Assembly: GCF_001956295.1 (NCBI RefSeq)
Contig: NZ_MRTD01000002.1
Coordinates: forward strand, 312,501 to 376,500
Source: Paenibacillus sp. FSL A5-0031
GTDB lineage: Bacteria > Bacillota > Bacilli > Paenibacillales > Paenibacillaceae
Length of the DNA: 64,000 nt
Direction of reading: 5' to 3'
Position 1 is the first letter of the stretch; the number at the start of each line of letters is the position of its first letter. The notes under the pieces were generated by a model that was not told where the DNA came from, did not search any database, and worked only from the letters and a program-made list of their open reading frames with translations. Made by a program: the position numbers and the translations under genes. Positions 42,000 through 50,272 of the stretch are shown piece by piece.

Positions 42000-42938
42000 T
42001 TAGTTCTTATAACGGTTAACAATATTTTGAGCTCGCAAAATGATTTGCTCCACGAGAGCCTGAGGCTGCTCAACCTTAACCTGATCGCCGTAGCTTAGCA
42101 GCATTCCATAAAACCAGTCATCTATCGTATGCTTGCCTTCCACACGCAAGCTTCCATCCTCTAATACAGTCACTTGATCCGGATGAAAAGCATCTCCTAC
42201 ACGGTGGCGCACCTGCGGCTGGAAAATAAGCGTTACGATGGTATCTGCATTTTTCGACCATTCTACATCCCATGCGTAACCGTCCAGCGAAGGAGTCTCG
42301 CGGCGTGCAAATTGCTCCAGCAATAGATTCAGCTTCTGTATGCGCGATAAACGGAATACGCGAAACTGCTCGCGAAGCGTGCAATAAGCCTGCAAATACC
42401 ATATGTTTCCCTTCAAAATAAGCGCATACGGCTCAATCACTCGCTCCGTTTCCGTGCCGTTCATGTTAATATAGCTGAGCTCCGCCTTCCGCGTCTCTTC
42501 AATCGCTTTCTTGAACAAGTTTACCTTGTCGCGCGCTGCTGGTCCCTGCCCCCAAGGGTTCAAATCAAAAACCAAGCTATCTCCAAGGTGATCGTTCTGA
42601 AGCTTATCCGATTTGTGCAACAATGCTCTAACCTTCTCATGCAAACCAGCATAGGTCGCATCATCTAATGCGGTACCTATGCCTTTGACGGCTGCTATAA
42701 GCGACGAGATTTCTGCTAATGTTAAATAGTGACGAGACAGCGTATATTGCTCCATAATCTCGAACCCGCCTGTTGTCCCTTGATGAGCCAATACCGGAAT
42801 GCCGGACTGGCTTAACGTATCCATGTCGCGGTAAATTGTTTTTGTTGATACTTCAAAACGATCCGCCAGCTCCTTGGCGCTTATTCGTCCCCGGTTAAGC
42901 AGCAGTACTGTCATCGCAAGTAAACGATCAATCTTCAA
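42000..42938 (-). CDS. YafY-type transcriptional regulator with HTH and WYL domain
   Basis: The protein has 312 residues. An N-terminal HTH_11 winged helix (LLLNRGRISAKELADRFEVSTKTIYRDMDTLSQSGIPV) is followed by a WYL domain (~140-215: IEPYALILKGNIWYLQAYC) and a C-terminal WCX-like extension (~230-310). These regulators respond to nucleic-acid or small ligands. It probably governs the GyrI-like gene downstream. The start is TTG at 42938 after a weak GTAGGTACTGAT; no better start is in frame. Confidence 0.9.
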   Translation of the reverse strand: MKIDRLLAMTVLLLNRGRISAKELADRFEVSTKTIYRDMDTLSQSGIPVLAHQGTTGGFEIMEQYTLSRHYLTLAEISSLIAAVKGIGTALDDATYAGLHEKVRALLHKSDKLQNDHLGDSLVFDLNPWGQGPAARDKVNLFKKAIEETRKAELSYINMNGTETERVIEPYALILKGNIWYLQAYCTLREQFRVFRLSRIQKLNLLLEQFARRETPSLDGYAWDVEWSKNADTIVTLIFQPQVRHRVGDAFHPDQVTVLEDGSLRVEGKHTIDDWFYGMLLSYGDQVKVEQPQALVEQIILRAQNIVNRYKN

Positions 42939-42967
42939 ATCAGTACCTACTTTCTAAGCTTTTGCAT

Positions 42968-43777
42968 CTACATAAATCTAATCTCAGCAATCGGCCCACT
43001 CTGGACAAAACCTATATTTTGATACACTTTGTTGGCAGCAGGGTTTTTATTATCCGCATACAGCATCGGCTCCCTGTTCTCTTCCTCCAAAATTTCGCAA
43101 ATTCCCGCTACAACCGCGCTGGCATAGCCGTTTCTACGAAGGACAGACGGCGTATAAACCGCATTGATCCGTCCGTGCCGCGGAGATCGATGAGCGATGT
43201 TGGCCATCGCTACTGGCAGCTCATCAACAGACCAGAAATATAAATTGCCTCTCATGACCATTCCCTCTGCAGCGGGCATCTGACTGGCAGGTATAACCGA
43301 CGCCCCATACGCGTCCTCAGAGAAGCCAGCCAAAAACTCAGCGACAAGCTCTACATGCTGGCGTGTTGCTTGAATCATTTTCCCTTTTACCTTCTTGGGC
43401 TTAATCACCTTTGGGCATGAATAAGCAGTCATCAACATATAAGCACGATATTGCAGCTGGTTCGCCTCCGCATACATTTTCGCGAACGGTTCTGCCGTAG
43501 ACGGAGCTCCGCATATACCCGGCAAATCCGTTCCTTCGTAATATGCGATAAGCTCCTGCATAAGTATGTCTCTGCGCTCTTCCGTCATATCCTCCGATAG
43601 CCATAACCAAGCGTTATGCCCAGGCGAACCTGCAAAGAGCAGCCGTCCGTCAGACGTCTTCAAGCTCGTTGCGCCTTCTAATGCCGTAATCAAATGAATC
43701 AGATTATATTGCAGCTCATCTCGCATAAATGGAAATTGATTTAAAACATGATCGTCTGGATGCAGCTTTTCTAACAT
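42968..43777 (-). CDS. GNAT family N-acetyltransferase (two-domain)
   Basis: The product has about 269 residues. The N-terminal half is a GNAT-like but degenerate domain (LAGSPGHNAWLWLSE). The C-terminal half holds the acetyl-CoA motif (INAVYTPSVLRRNGYASAVVAGICE) and the ADNKNPAANKVYQNIGF segment typical of GNAT. This is the layout of double-GNAT proteins of Bacillales; substrate unknown. I start at ATG 43777 because AAGGAGGG is just before it. The frame extends 11 codons up without a ribosome site. Confidence 0.88.
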   Translation of the reverse strand: MLEKLHPDDHVLNQFPFMRDELQYNLIHLITALEGATSLKTSDGRLLFAGSPGHNAWLWLSEDMTEERRDILMQELIAYYEGTDLPGICGAPSTAEPFAKMYAEANQLQYRAYMLMTAYSCPKVIKPKKVKGKMIQATRQHVELVAEFLAGFSEDAYGASVIPASQMPAAEGMVMRGNLYFWSVDELPVAMANIAHRSPRHGRINAVYTPSVLRRNGYASAVVAGICEILEEENREPMLYADNKNPAANKVYQNIGFVQSGPIAEIRFM

Positions 43778-43970
43778 AAGATCCCTCCTTTTCTCGCTGA
43801 TAATTAACACTCTCTATACTTTTAGAGCCGTCTAATTAATTCAGTCCAACACCAATACCCATAATGAGTAGGGATGTAACAACGATGTCTATTAACTGAT
43901 CCTTATTTTAGCAAAAAAACCTTAATAGGTATAACGATATTGCTGTGTTTATACACGCTCGCTGCAGCTG

Positions 43971-44876
43971 CTAAAATCCAAAATCCTGATGCGACAAATC
44001 GGTATTGACCCCTATGGCAGCTTTGCTGCCTTCTCCGGCTGCGACAACAAGCTGTGCAGGTACAATAATAGAAGAATCGCCGGCTGCATATATGCCCCTT
44101 ATGCTCGTTCTGCCGTAATCGTCCGTAACGAAGCCGCCTGCCTGTGTCATCGCACAGCCGAGCGCTTCTCCGAAGTGCGCTGCTTGGCCCCAAGATGGCG
44201 TAACAAAGCCGCCTGTGCGCTCAATCTCGGTGTTATTCGCAAATACGATACGATGAAGGCGGCCATTCTCGCCATGGAGAGCTTTAATTTTTTGCTGCGT
44301 CACTTGAATCCCTCTTTGGCCTAGTTGACCGATCTGCTGCGAGCTAAGGCTGTTCATTCCATTCGTACAAACGACTACATTACGACTCCAGTTAAACACC
44401 GTTTTCGCCAAATTGAAAATATTCGAGCCCTCCGAAATGACAACGAGTGGTTGATCACGCAGCTCCCAGCCATCGCAGTATGGGCAGCTGAACAGGCTTC
44501 TTCCATAAAAATCTCGTATGCCGGGGATAGCAGGCAAAGATTCCTTCAGACCTGCTGCCAAAATAAGCGTGCGAGCGTGATAAATAACACCGTTGCTTGT
44601 CATCAGATGGAAGCCCATCTCGCTTCGCTGCACCTCCGTTACTTTGTCAGGCTTAATGGTAACCGAAGGATACTGGGCAATATCTGCATGGGCTAATCGA
44701 CGAAGCTCGCGAGGCTCAATGCCATCTCGCGTGATGAAGCCATGCGACTCATGGGTTACCGCGTTTCTAGGCTTATTGTGATCAAATACAATAACAACTC
44801 TTCGCGATCTGCCCAGCACGAGCGCTGCATTCAAACCAGCAGGCCCGCCGCCGATGATGGCACAATCCAGATTCAT
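43971..44876 (-). CDS. Thioredoxin-reductase-like FAD/NAD(P) oxidoreductase
   Basis: The protein has 301 residues. The FAD-binding motif GGGPAG lies at residues 9-14, the redox pair Cys131/Cys134 in CPYCDGWE, and the second FAD contact IYAAGDSS near 266. Compared with thioredoxin reductase, the NADPH site is weak, since no clean GxGxxA is visible after the CPYC. These proteins (YumC/TrxB-like, often called pyridine nucleotide-disulphide oxidoreductases) reduce disulphides or an unknown acceptor. AAGGGAG precedes the ATG. It is monocistronic and divergent from the glycosyl-transferase gene. Confidence 0.9.
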   Translation of the reverse strand: MNLDCAIIGGGPAGLNAALVLGRSRRVVIVFDHNKPRNAVTHESHGFITRDGIEPRELRRLAHADIAQYPSVTIKPDKVTEVQRSEMGFHLMTSNGVIYHARTLILAAGLKESLPAIPGIRDFYGRSLFSCPYCDGWELRDQPLVVISEGSNIFNLAKTVFNWSRNVVVCTNGMNSLSSQQIGQLGQRGIQVTQQKIKALHGENGRLHRIVFANNTEIERTGGFVTPSWGQAAHFGEALGCAMTQAGGFVTDDYGRTSIRGIYAAGDSSIIVPAQLVVAAGEGSKAAIGVNTDLSHQDFGF

Positions 44877-45045
44877 ATCTATCGCTCCCTTATCAGTTGA
44901 ACTATTAACAAGCCGATACGTTTAAACAAATTATCGCTTATCTTTATTCAATCTGGGCAGGAAGGATGCATCTTGATTGTGTAATAGAGAACGTGCTTCA
45001 AGCCCCTTTTAAAGATTAATATCTTCTCACTTATGTAATCTCCAA

Positions 45046-45074
45046 TCGACAATTTTCTTCACGAATTGTATAAT
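45046..45074 (+). promoter_or_regulatory. Sigma-A promoter with very short leader
   Basis: TCGACA (45046-45051) and TATAAT (45069-45074) are exactly 17 bases apart. Transcription should start near 45081, only ~13 bases before the ATG at 45094. Confidence 0.65.
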
Positions 45075-45093
45075 TCTGTTGTTCCTTCATTAA

Positions 45094-46071
45094 ATGACGG
45101 TGGTGACTATTATTTTATATGCAATCTCTTTGTTAGTTTCCTTTGCTATCGTTTATTTCTTAATTCCTCCGTTTGCAAAGCTGGCTTTCCGTCTTGATTT
45201 TGTGGACAAGCCCCGCAAGGATGTTGAGCGAAAACTTCATAGGGAACCGATCCCTCTTACTGCTAGTTATGTTATTTTCATCGGATTTTTCTTTACTTAT
45301 TTGCTCGTAACAAGAGATTTCTCCCTGCAAACTGGCGCCATATTTTTAGGCGGCGTACTGCTTCTCTTCATCGGCACAGTTGATGATTGGTACAAGACGA
45401 AAGGCAAAGACTTTCCGTCGCTTCCTAAATTTATCGTCCAAATATCAGCAGCGGTGCTCGTTTACGCTTCTGGCATCGCATTTACTGGTTTTTACAATCC
45501 GCTTTCAGGCGAATATGTGCTGCTTCCTGTTATTTTGCAGTTTACGCTTACAATTTTGTGGATCTTTGGCGTAACGACGGTCATTAACTTCTCCGATGGC
45601 ATGGACGGGCTCGCTGGCGGGCTTTCGGCAATTTCTGCCGTTACGCTGTTCGTTGTAGCACTGGCCAAAGGACAATCCAATTCGGCCATCATGGCTATTA
45701 TTTTAGTAGGCGTCACGATTGCGTACCTGCGATATAACAAACCTCCCGCAAAAATCTTTATGGGCGATGCTGGAGCTACCTTCCTTGGGTTTATTTTGGC
45801 GGTCATTGCACTAGACGGCGCGTTTAAGCAAGCTACCGTGATGTCGTTGTTTATCCCGATTCTCGCACTCGGCGTACCGATCTTCGATAATATATTCGTT
45901 GTCGTGAAGCGCATGCTGCAAGGCAAAGCGATCTATCAGGCAGATGCCAGCCAAGCGCATTATCGCTTGCTGCGGGCCGGCCTCAATCATAAGCAGGTCG
46001 TCATGTTCCTATGCTTGGTCAGCACATGCTTATGTTTATCATCTATCATTTTGCTGCTTGTTCAGATATAA
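45094..46071 (+). CDS. WecA/TagO-type glycosyl-1-phosphate transferase (MraY family)
   Basis: The protein has 325 residues and about ten transmembrane helices. Family motifs are present: KLHREPIP, VDDWYKTKGKD (Mg2+-binding Asp pair), NFSDGMDGLAGG and FMGDAGATFLGF, then the HxH-like QAHYRLLRAG near the end. It transfers a sugar-1-phosphate, probably GlcNAc-1-P, to undecaprenyl phosphate, the first step of teichoic acid or other wall polymer synthesis. There is no clear Shine-Dalgarno before the ATG and the promoter predicts a ~13-base leader. The gene is monocistronic. Confidence 0.9.
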   Translation: MTVVTIILYAISLLVSFAIVYFLIPPFAKLAFRLDFVDKPRKDVERKLHREPIPLTASYVIFIGFFFTYLLVTRDFSLQTGAIFLGGVLLLFIGTVDDWYKTKGKDFPSLPKFIVQISAAVLVYASGIAFTGFYNPLSGEYVLLPVILQFTLTILWIFGVTTVINFSDGMDGLAGGLSAISAVTLFVVALAKGQSNSAIMAIILVGVTIAYLRYNKPPAKIFMGDAGATFLGFILAVIALDGAFKQATVMSLFIPILALGVPIFDNIFVVVKRMLQGKAIYQADASQAHYRLLRAGLNHKQVVMFLCLVSTCLCLSSIILLLVQI

Positions 46072-46076
46072 GAAAT

Positions 46077-46124
46077 AGGGATGCTCTCAAGCGAATAAAT
46101 TCGCTGAAGAGCATCCCTTTTTTT
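46077..46124 (+). terminator. Rho-independent terminator
   Basis: AGGGATGCTCT and AGAGCATCCCT pair around an inner AGCGAAT/ATTCGCT stem, followed by seven T's. It ends the transferase gene and may also serve the converging regulator. Confidence 0.88.
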
Positions 46125-46239
46125 GTTTGATGAAACATTTCCCCTATTACGCAGTCTGATTAATTAGTAAAATTCAAATGGGTGGTGTGAGTGCATCATG
46201 AACAGAGCTCTATCTGTATTGGGCAAGCACGACCTCGCC

Positions 46240-47829
46240 TCACTCACCAAGCCTTTTCACAACACCGCTCATTTGTCCGAGCATAGAAAACGGGTCCTCC
46301 CTCAGCCAGTCCTCAGACACCTTGAACACTTGACCTAGCTTGACGGCACGAAGCTCTCTCCACCATTCACTTTGTTCAAGCCTTTCATATTGCTGCTGCG
46401 AGTCCCAATCCTTCGTAACAACCACAAAAACATAATCACCTATATAACTAGATAATTGTTCGATGGGGATATCTGCTTTGAACGGATGCCCTGCCTGCTG
46501 CTGAACCTCTCTCACAGCCTCTGGCGCAGTAAAGCCTAGATCCTGATAAAACACCTTCATATCATAATAAACCTGAAGACTGTGGGGCAGCCCTCGCGCC
46601 CATAGGAAGGAAACCGTATGCCCCTGTCCTAGACTTTTCGATAACATGCACTTAGAAGCCTCAGCCTTTTCAAGATAGCTATGAATCCAATCCTCGGCTT
46701 CTTTCTGCTTTCCTACCCATTCGGCGAGCTGGCGGAAGCGCTCGAACATCGGCAGCGACCAAGAAATCGTAAGTGTAGGTGCTATCTTGGCATAGCTAGA
46801 GTAATGATGGCCGTCAAAGGTAATGATCGCATCCGGCTTTAATGCGGCAAGCTTGTCCATATAAGGGGTGACAACCGTTTGGCCAATCTCTTCAATGCCA
46901 CCGATGCGATCTTGAAAATAACCTCCCTCAAGCAATTGAGCCGGAGCTCCAACCGGTTTGACACCAACAGTAAGCAGCTCACCCAAAAATTGCAGCGATG
47001 CGATACGAATGTTCTGCTTTCTTAAATGAACATAAAGCCTTGGGGAGACATTGGTATGCTGTTTAAAGCTGCGGCTAAAATGAAACGGGTCACGAAAGCC
47101 GATTCGGCTGGCAATTTCATTGATGGGTTCACCGGATGTTAACAGCAAATGCTTGGCGCGATCCATCCTAAATTGAATTAAGTAATCAATCGGGCTTTTG
47201 CCCGTCATCTTCTGAAACAGCCTGGAATAATGTCGCAGCGACAAGCCTGCCATCTCTGCCAGCTTTGCGTGTGTAATATCCAGCGAATAGGAGGCTTGGA
47301 TATATTCAATCGTCCGCTCGACTGCCCGCAGCGTCTCATCCTCATATTCTTTTTGCTCAGCCTTTAAGACCATATAGATGGCCTCTTGAAAGAGCAAATG
47401 ATTACGATACTCCTCCACTTCACTCGAGAGTACTCGTTTTTTGTACAAACGCTGTACAAGCTCCAGTAATTGTGTGAACGGCTGCACATGATATTCGCCA
47501 TCTCCAAGCCCGACTGCCGGCGGCGCGCTTCGTTTACGCAGACGCAGCAAATCAAACTCAGCAACAAAAGCGAAGAGCTGAAATTCAGATTGATTGAACA
47601 GCTCAATGGTCGCATTCGGCTGAAAGACAAAACATTTGCCAAATTCGAGCAAATACTCCTTGCCGTCAGCATGCAAAATGCCGGTTCCCTCAGCTGACAC
47701 GATCAGCACATGTCTCTTCGTTTTTATTTTCACTTTCTCAGCAAGACTCTCGCACGAGATTCTTGTCGTGTCAGCCCAAACATACATACAAGATAAGCGT
47801 AAAGCAGCATCTTTCGAATCATTCGCCAT
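46240..47829 (-). CDS. Btr-type AraC regulator fused to a siderophore-binding-protein domain
   Basis: The product has about 529 residues. The N-terminal ~165 are a cupin-like AraC sensing domain. An AraC HTH pair lies near 180-270 (HAKLAEMAGLSLRHYSRLFQKMTGKSPIDY and INEIASRIGFRDPFHFSRSFKQHTNVSP). The C-terminal ~250 residues are a FeuA/FecB-like binding domain (VGVKPVGAPAQLLEG, ALKPDAIITFDGHHY). This is the architecture of B. subtilis Btr, which senses bacillibactin and activates its uptake genes. I start at ATG 47829; the TTG at 47868 has no ribosome site. It follows a siderophore-binding lipoprotein gene. Confidence 0.88.
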   Translation of the reverse strand: MANDSKDAALRLSCMYVWADTTRISCESLAEKVKIKTKRHVLIVSAEGTGILHADGKEYLLEFGKCFVFQPNATIELFNQSEFQLFAFVAEFDLLRLRKRSAPPAVGLGDGEYHVQPFTQLLELVQRLYKKRVLSSEVEEYRNHLLFQEAIYMVLKAEQKEYEDETLRAVERTIEYIQASYSLDITHAKLAEMAGLSLRHYSRLFQKMTGKSPIDYLIQFRMDRAKHLLLTSGEPINEIASRIGFRDPFHFSRSFKQHTNVSPRLYVHLRKQNIRIASLQFLGELLTVGVKPVGAPAQLLEGGYFQDRIGGIEEIGQTVVTPYMDKLAALKPDAIITFDGHHYSSYAKIAPTLTISWSLPMFERFRQLAEWVGKQKEAEDWIHSYLEKAEASKCMLSKSLGQGHTVSFLWARGLPHSLQVYYDMKVFYQDLGFTAPEAVREVQQQAGHPFKADIPIEQLSSYIGDYVFVVVTKDWDSQQQYERLEQSEWWRELRAVKLGQVFKVSEDWLREDPFSMLGQMSGVVKRLGE

Positions 47830-47854
47830 ATTAGTAGGCCGCTCCCTAAAATGA

Positions 47855-47890
47855 AAGAAGTCCCTCAACAGTTGTTGAAAGACTCTTCAG
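47855..47890 (-). terminator. Hairpin between siderophore-binding protein and regulator genes
   Basis: TCAACAGTTGTTGA (47865-47878) is a perfect palindrome with further imperfect pairing outside, and T-rich sequence follows on the minus strand. It may limit readthrough into the regulator gene. Confidence 0.45.
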
Positions 47891-47912
47891 CTTATTTATT
47901 AACGTGTGGCTG

Positions 47913-48920
47913 CTATTTGGAAAGCAATTGAACAGCATCTTCAAGCTGCCCTTTAAATGACATAACGTCATATGAGAACCAAAGCGCATCTTCCACAACA
48001 TATACTTTATTGTTCTTAACCGCCGGAAGCATGCTCCAGAGGCTGCTTTCTTCGACTTTCTTTAAGAAATCAGGATCATTATTGAACTTAACGACAAACA
48101 ATCTATCGGCTGACGCAAATTCATTCAGCTTCTCCAAGGATATATTAATGCCCAGCTCATGATCGCCTTTATCCCATTCGGTTTTCACTACGTCTGTCAT
48201 CGGAAATTGCAGCGTATCGAACAAAGTATAACCTACATTGCCTGTGCCGTATACTCTAAGCTGGCCTTTCTCGTAACCCCCGATAACAACAACGCCGAAG
48301 GTTTCTCCTTCTTTTACGAATGAAGCTAATTTCGTTCTTGCTTCCGCAGCTTCTTGCTCATAATCTTTGATCCACTGCTCAGCTTTATCGTTTTTCCCTA
48401 GAACATCAGCTACGTCTTTAAAATGCTTGATCGCATCATTGCCTTCCCATTTCACAACGACGGTCGGAGCGATCTTACTCAGCTGATCCAGCTGTTCTTC
48501 ATTCCACTCTGTTGCAATAATAAGATCCGGCTGCAGCTCCAGCGCCTTCTCCATGTTCATGGCATTAGCTGCACCAATATCTTCAATACCGCCAATTTGA
48601 TCTTTGATCGCTACGAAGTTAGAGAGCAAATGTGTCACAGCCCCAACCGGTTTAACGCCAACAGCGATCATTTCCGGCAAATATTGTGTCGTGATGATCC
48701 GCTGCGGGTTTACAGGTATTTCTACTTCTCTGCCCAAAGCATCCTTATACACTTTAGTTGCTGACTGGCTTGCTTCTGTCTCTACAGGAGCATTCGATTC
48801 TGCAGGCGTTTGAGCCGGCTTCTCATTTGCTGTCGAGCCCGAATTACTGCATGCTGACACGAGCATGTATACTAGAATAAAGGCGATCAAAAGCCCCGAT
48901 TTGCTAAATGGATAACGCAT
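47913..48920 (-). CDS. Iron(III)-siderophore-binding lipoprotein (FeuA/FecB-like)
   Basis: The protein has 335 residues. The signal ends in a lipobox (LVSAC, Cys24). The mature part begins with an Ala/Glu/Thr linker, then VYKDALGREVEIPVNPQRIITTQYLPEMIAVGVKPVGA, the standard opening of the peripla_BP_2 siderophore-binding family. LQPDLIIATEWNEEQLDQLSKIAPTVVV follows. It should capture a ferric siderophore for import, but no permease or ATPase gene adjoins. A near-perfect Fur box lies just upstream (48947-48963). AGAGGGACTATATC precedes the ATG. It shares an operon with the Btr-type regulator. Confidence 0.92.
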   Translation of the reverse strand: MRYPFSKSGLLIAFILVYMLVSACSNSGSTANEKPAQTPAESNAPVETEASQSATKVYKDALGREVEIPVNPQRIITTQYLPEMIAVGVKPVGAVTHLLSNFVAIKDQIGGIEDIGAANAMNMEKALELQPDLIIATEWNEEQLDQLSKIAPTVVVKWEGNDAIKHFKDVADVLGKNDKAEQWIKDYEQEAAEARTKLASFVKEGETFGVVVIGGYEKGQLRVYGTGNVGYTLFDTLQFPMTDVVKTEWDKGDHELGINISLEKLNEFASADRLFVVKFNNDPDFLKKVEESSLWSMLPAVKNNKVYVVEDALWFSYDVMSFKGQLEDAVQLLSK

Positions 48921-48946
48921 GATATAGTCCCTCTTCCTCGTTCTAA

Positions 48947-48963
48947 TTGATAACTGTTATCAA
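48947..48963. promoter_or_regulatory. Fur box
   Basis: TTGATAACTGTTATCAA is a perfect palindrome and matches the TGATAATnATTATCA Fur consensus at 13 of its 15 positions. It sits 27 bases before the siderophore-binding-protein start, so iron repression through Fur is expected. Confidence 0.85.
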
Positions 48964-49124
48964 TAATAGCAAATGGATTATAGTGCGTCCATGTTGTATT
49001 CAGCCTTTTAAGCTGAATCATTCAGCCATTTATCTGCTAGAAAGCACTCTTTTTTTGACATTGAAACATTACATTTACTCGGCCCGTTTATAGTTATATC
49101 GAGTGAACTATTGGAGGCGTTTCT

Positions 49125-49640
49125 ATGATAAGAATGATAAGCAAAACCACTGGAATATGCCTTTTACTATCGATGCTCCTCCTCTCCGCTTGCGCGAAAG
49201 CCGAGGAACCTGAAACGCCTCAAATAGAAACCGGTAAAGGGAATGCGTGTCGATTTAGCCTCGACAGTGAGCTTCTAGAAACAGCCGAAAAAGGGCAGCT
49301 TAAGGGCTTGAAAGTAAATTTAAACCACTCTAGGAGCGAACTAGAGCAAGCCTATGGACAGCCTGACGAAGTTGGGTTTGAAAATGCTGATTATTTAAAA
49401 TATGATAACTGCTACTTCTATATTTGGGACGAAAATAAGATAGGCGTAATCGATATAAAAATAAACGAATCCGTAGAAGAGGTTAAAATGGTTTTGGGAG
49501 AACCAGATTCCGAAGGCAATTCTGATGGCGGGTATGATGAATATGGCCTTAGTTATACAACAGGAGATTATTCTTTATATTTTATGTACGAAGACGCGGC
49601 ATCAACTGAAGGGATTGTTCGAATAAAGAGCATGAATTAA
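49125..49640 (+). CDS. DUF4309/YjgB-like lipoprotein
   Basis: The protein has 171 residues. A lipobox (LLLSAC, Cys23) puts it outside the membrane. The mature domain has two YjgB-like repeats: LKGLKVNLNHSRSELEQAYGQPDE and IDIKINESVEEVKMVLGEPDSE. This is the pattern of DUF4309-type proteins of Bacillales, whose function is unknown. The start at 49125 follows GGAGGCGTTTCT. It is monocistronic and ends at a perfect terminator. Confidence 0.82.
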   Translation: MIRMISKTTGICLLLSMLLLSACAKAEEPETPQIETGKGNACRFSLDSELLETAEKGQLKGLKVNLNHSRSELEQAYGQPDEVGFENADYLKYDNCYFYIWDENKIGVIDIKINESVEEVKMVLGEPDSEGNSDGGYDEYGLSYTTGDYSLYFMYEDAASTEGIVRIKSMN

Positions 49641-49654
49641 CTTGTCATTGCAAG

Positions 49655-49690
49655 AACAGCGGCAGTCTCGAAAGACTGCCGCTGTTTTAT
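49655..49690 (+). terminator. Rho-independent terminator
   Basis: AACAGCGGCAGTCT and AGACTGCCGCTGTT (49655-49686) pair perfectly around CGAA and run into T's; a tetraloop-closed, very stable hairpin. Confidence 0.9.
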
Positions 49691-49731
49691 AGAGCATTCG
49701 TTTCTGAATACACTGAAAAGGAAGGGGAATA

Positions 49732-50112
49732 TTACTTTTTCTCCATTACAGCAAAGTAGTTTGCTTCATCATCTGCAAAGTTGAATACTCTTCCAGAAGG
49801 CATCGTTACAATGTCACCGACAGTGACACTTTTATTTGACAAGTCGCCATGCAGCTGTTCGAAGTTTTCCGTAAAAAACATTAAAGATGGTGTACCAAGA
49901 TTTAATCCTGGTGACATTTTTGCAACGAATTCCTTATTATGTAGAATGATCGTTGTTTCTGAATCCTTTGTAGGAGCAATTTCAATATATCGAAACCCTT
50001 GGCCGTTATTTTCTTCAGAAATGACTTGAAAACCTACTTTTTCTGTCCAAAATTCCACTGCCTTATCTTGGTTATCTACATACAGCATGATTTGACCGAC
50101 TTTACTAATCAT
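49732..50112 (-). CDS. VOC (glyoxalase/bleomycin-resistance) superfamily protein
   Basis: The product has about 126 residues with two beta-alpha-beta-beta-beta modules: VGQIMLYVDNQDKAVEFWTEKVGFQVISEE, then MFFTENFEQLHGDLS and VFNFADDEANYFAV. The usual metal ligand at the first position (often His) is not obvious, so it may be a binding or resistance protein rather than an enzyme. I start at ATG 50112, after GGGAGTGG; the frame runs 24 codons further without a ribosome site. It is monocistronic. Confidence 0.9.
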   Translation of the reverse strand: MISKVGQIMLYVDNQDKAVEFWTEKVGFQVISEENNGQGFRYIEIAPTKDSETTIILHNKEFVAKMSPGLNLGTPSLMFFTENFEQLHGDLSNKSVTVGDIVTMPSGRVFNFADDEANYFAVMEKK

Positions 50113-50272
50113 TAATTGTTCCACTCCCTTGTTTAAGTAATTTTCATAATTGAACTGAGCGTTCCTCAGCCAGCTTGTCTCCATTACCTCCTTATATTAT
50201 AGCATGTAGAATAGGTTATCAATTGAGCATATTCTGATCTTTGCGGCATACGTTATGATGCACATGAAACAC

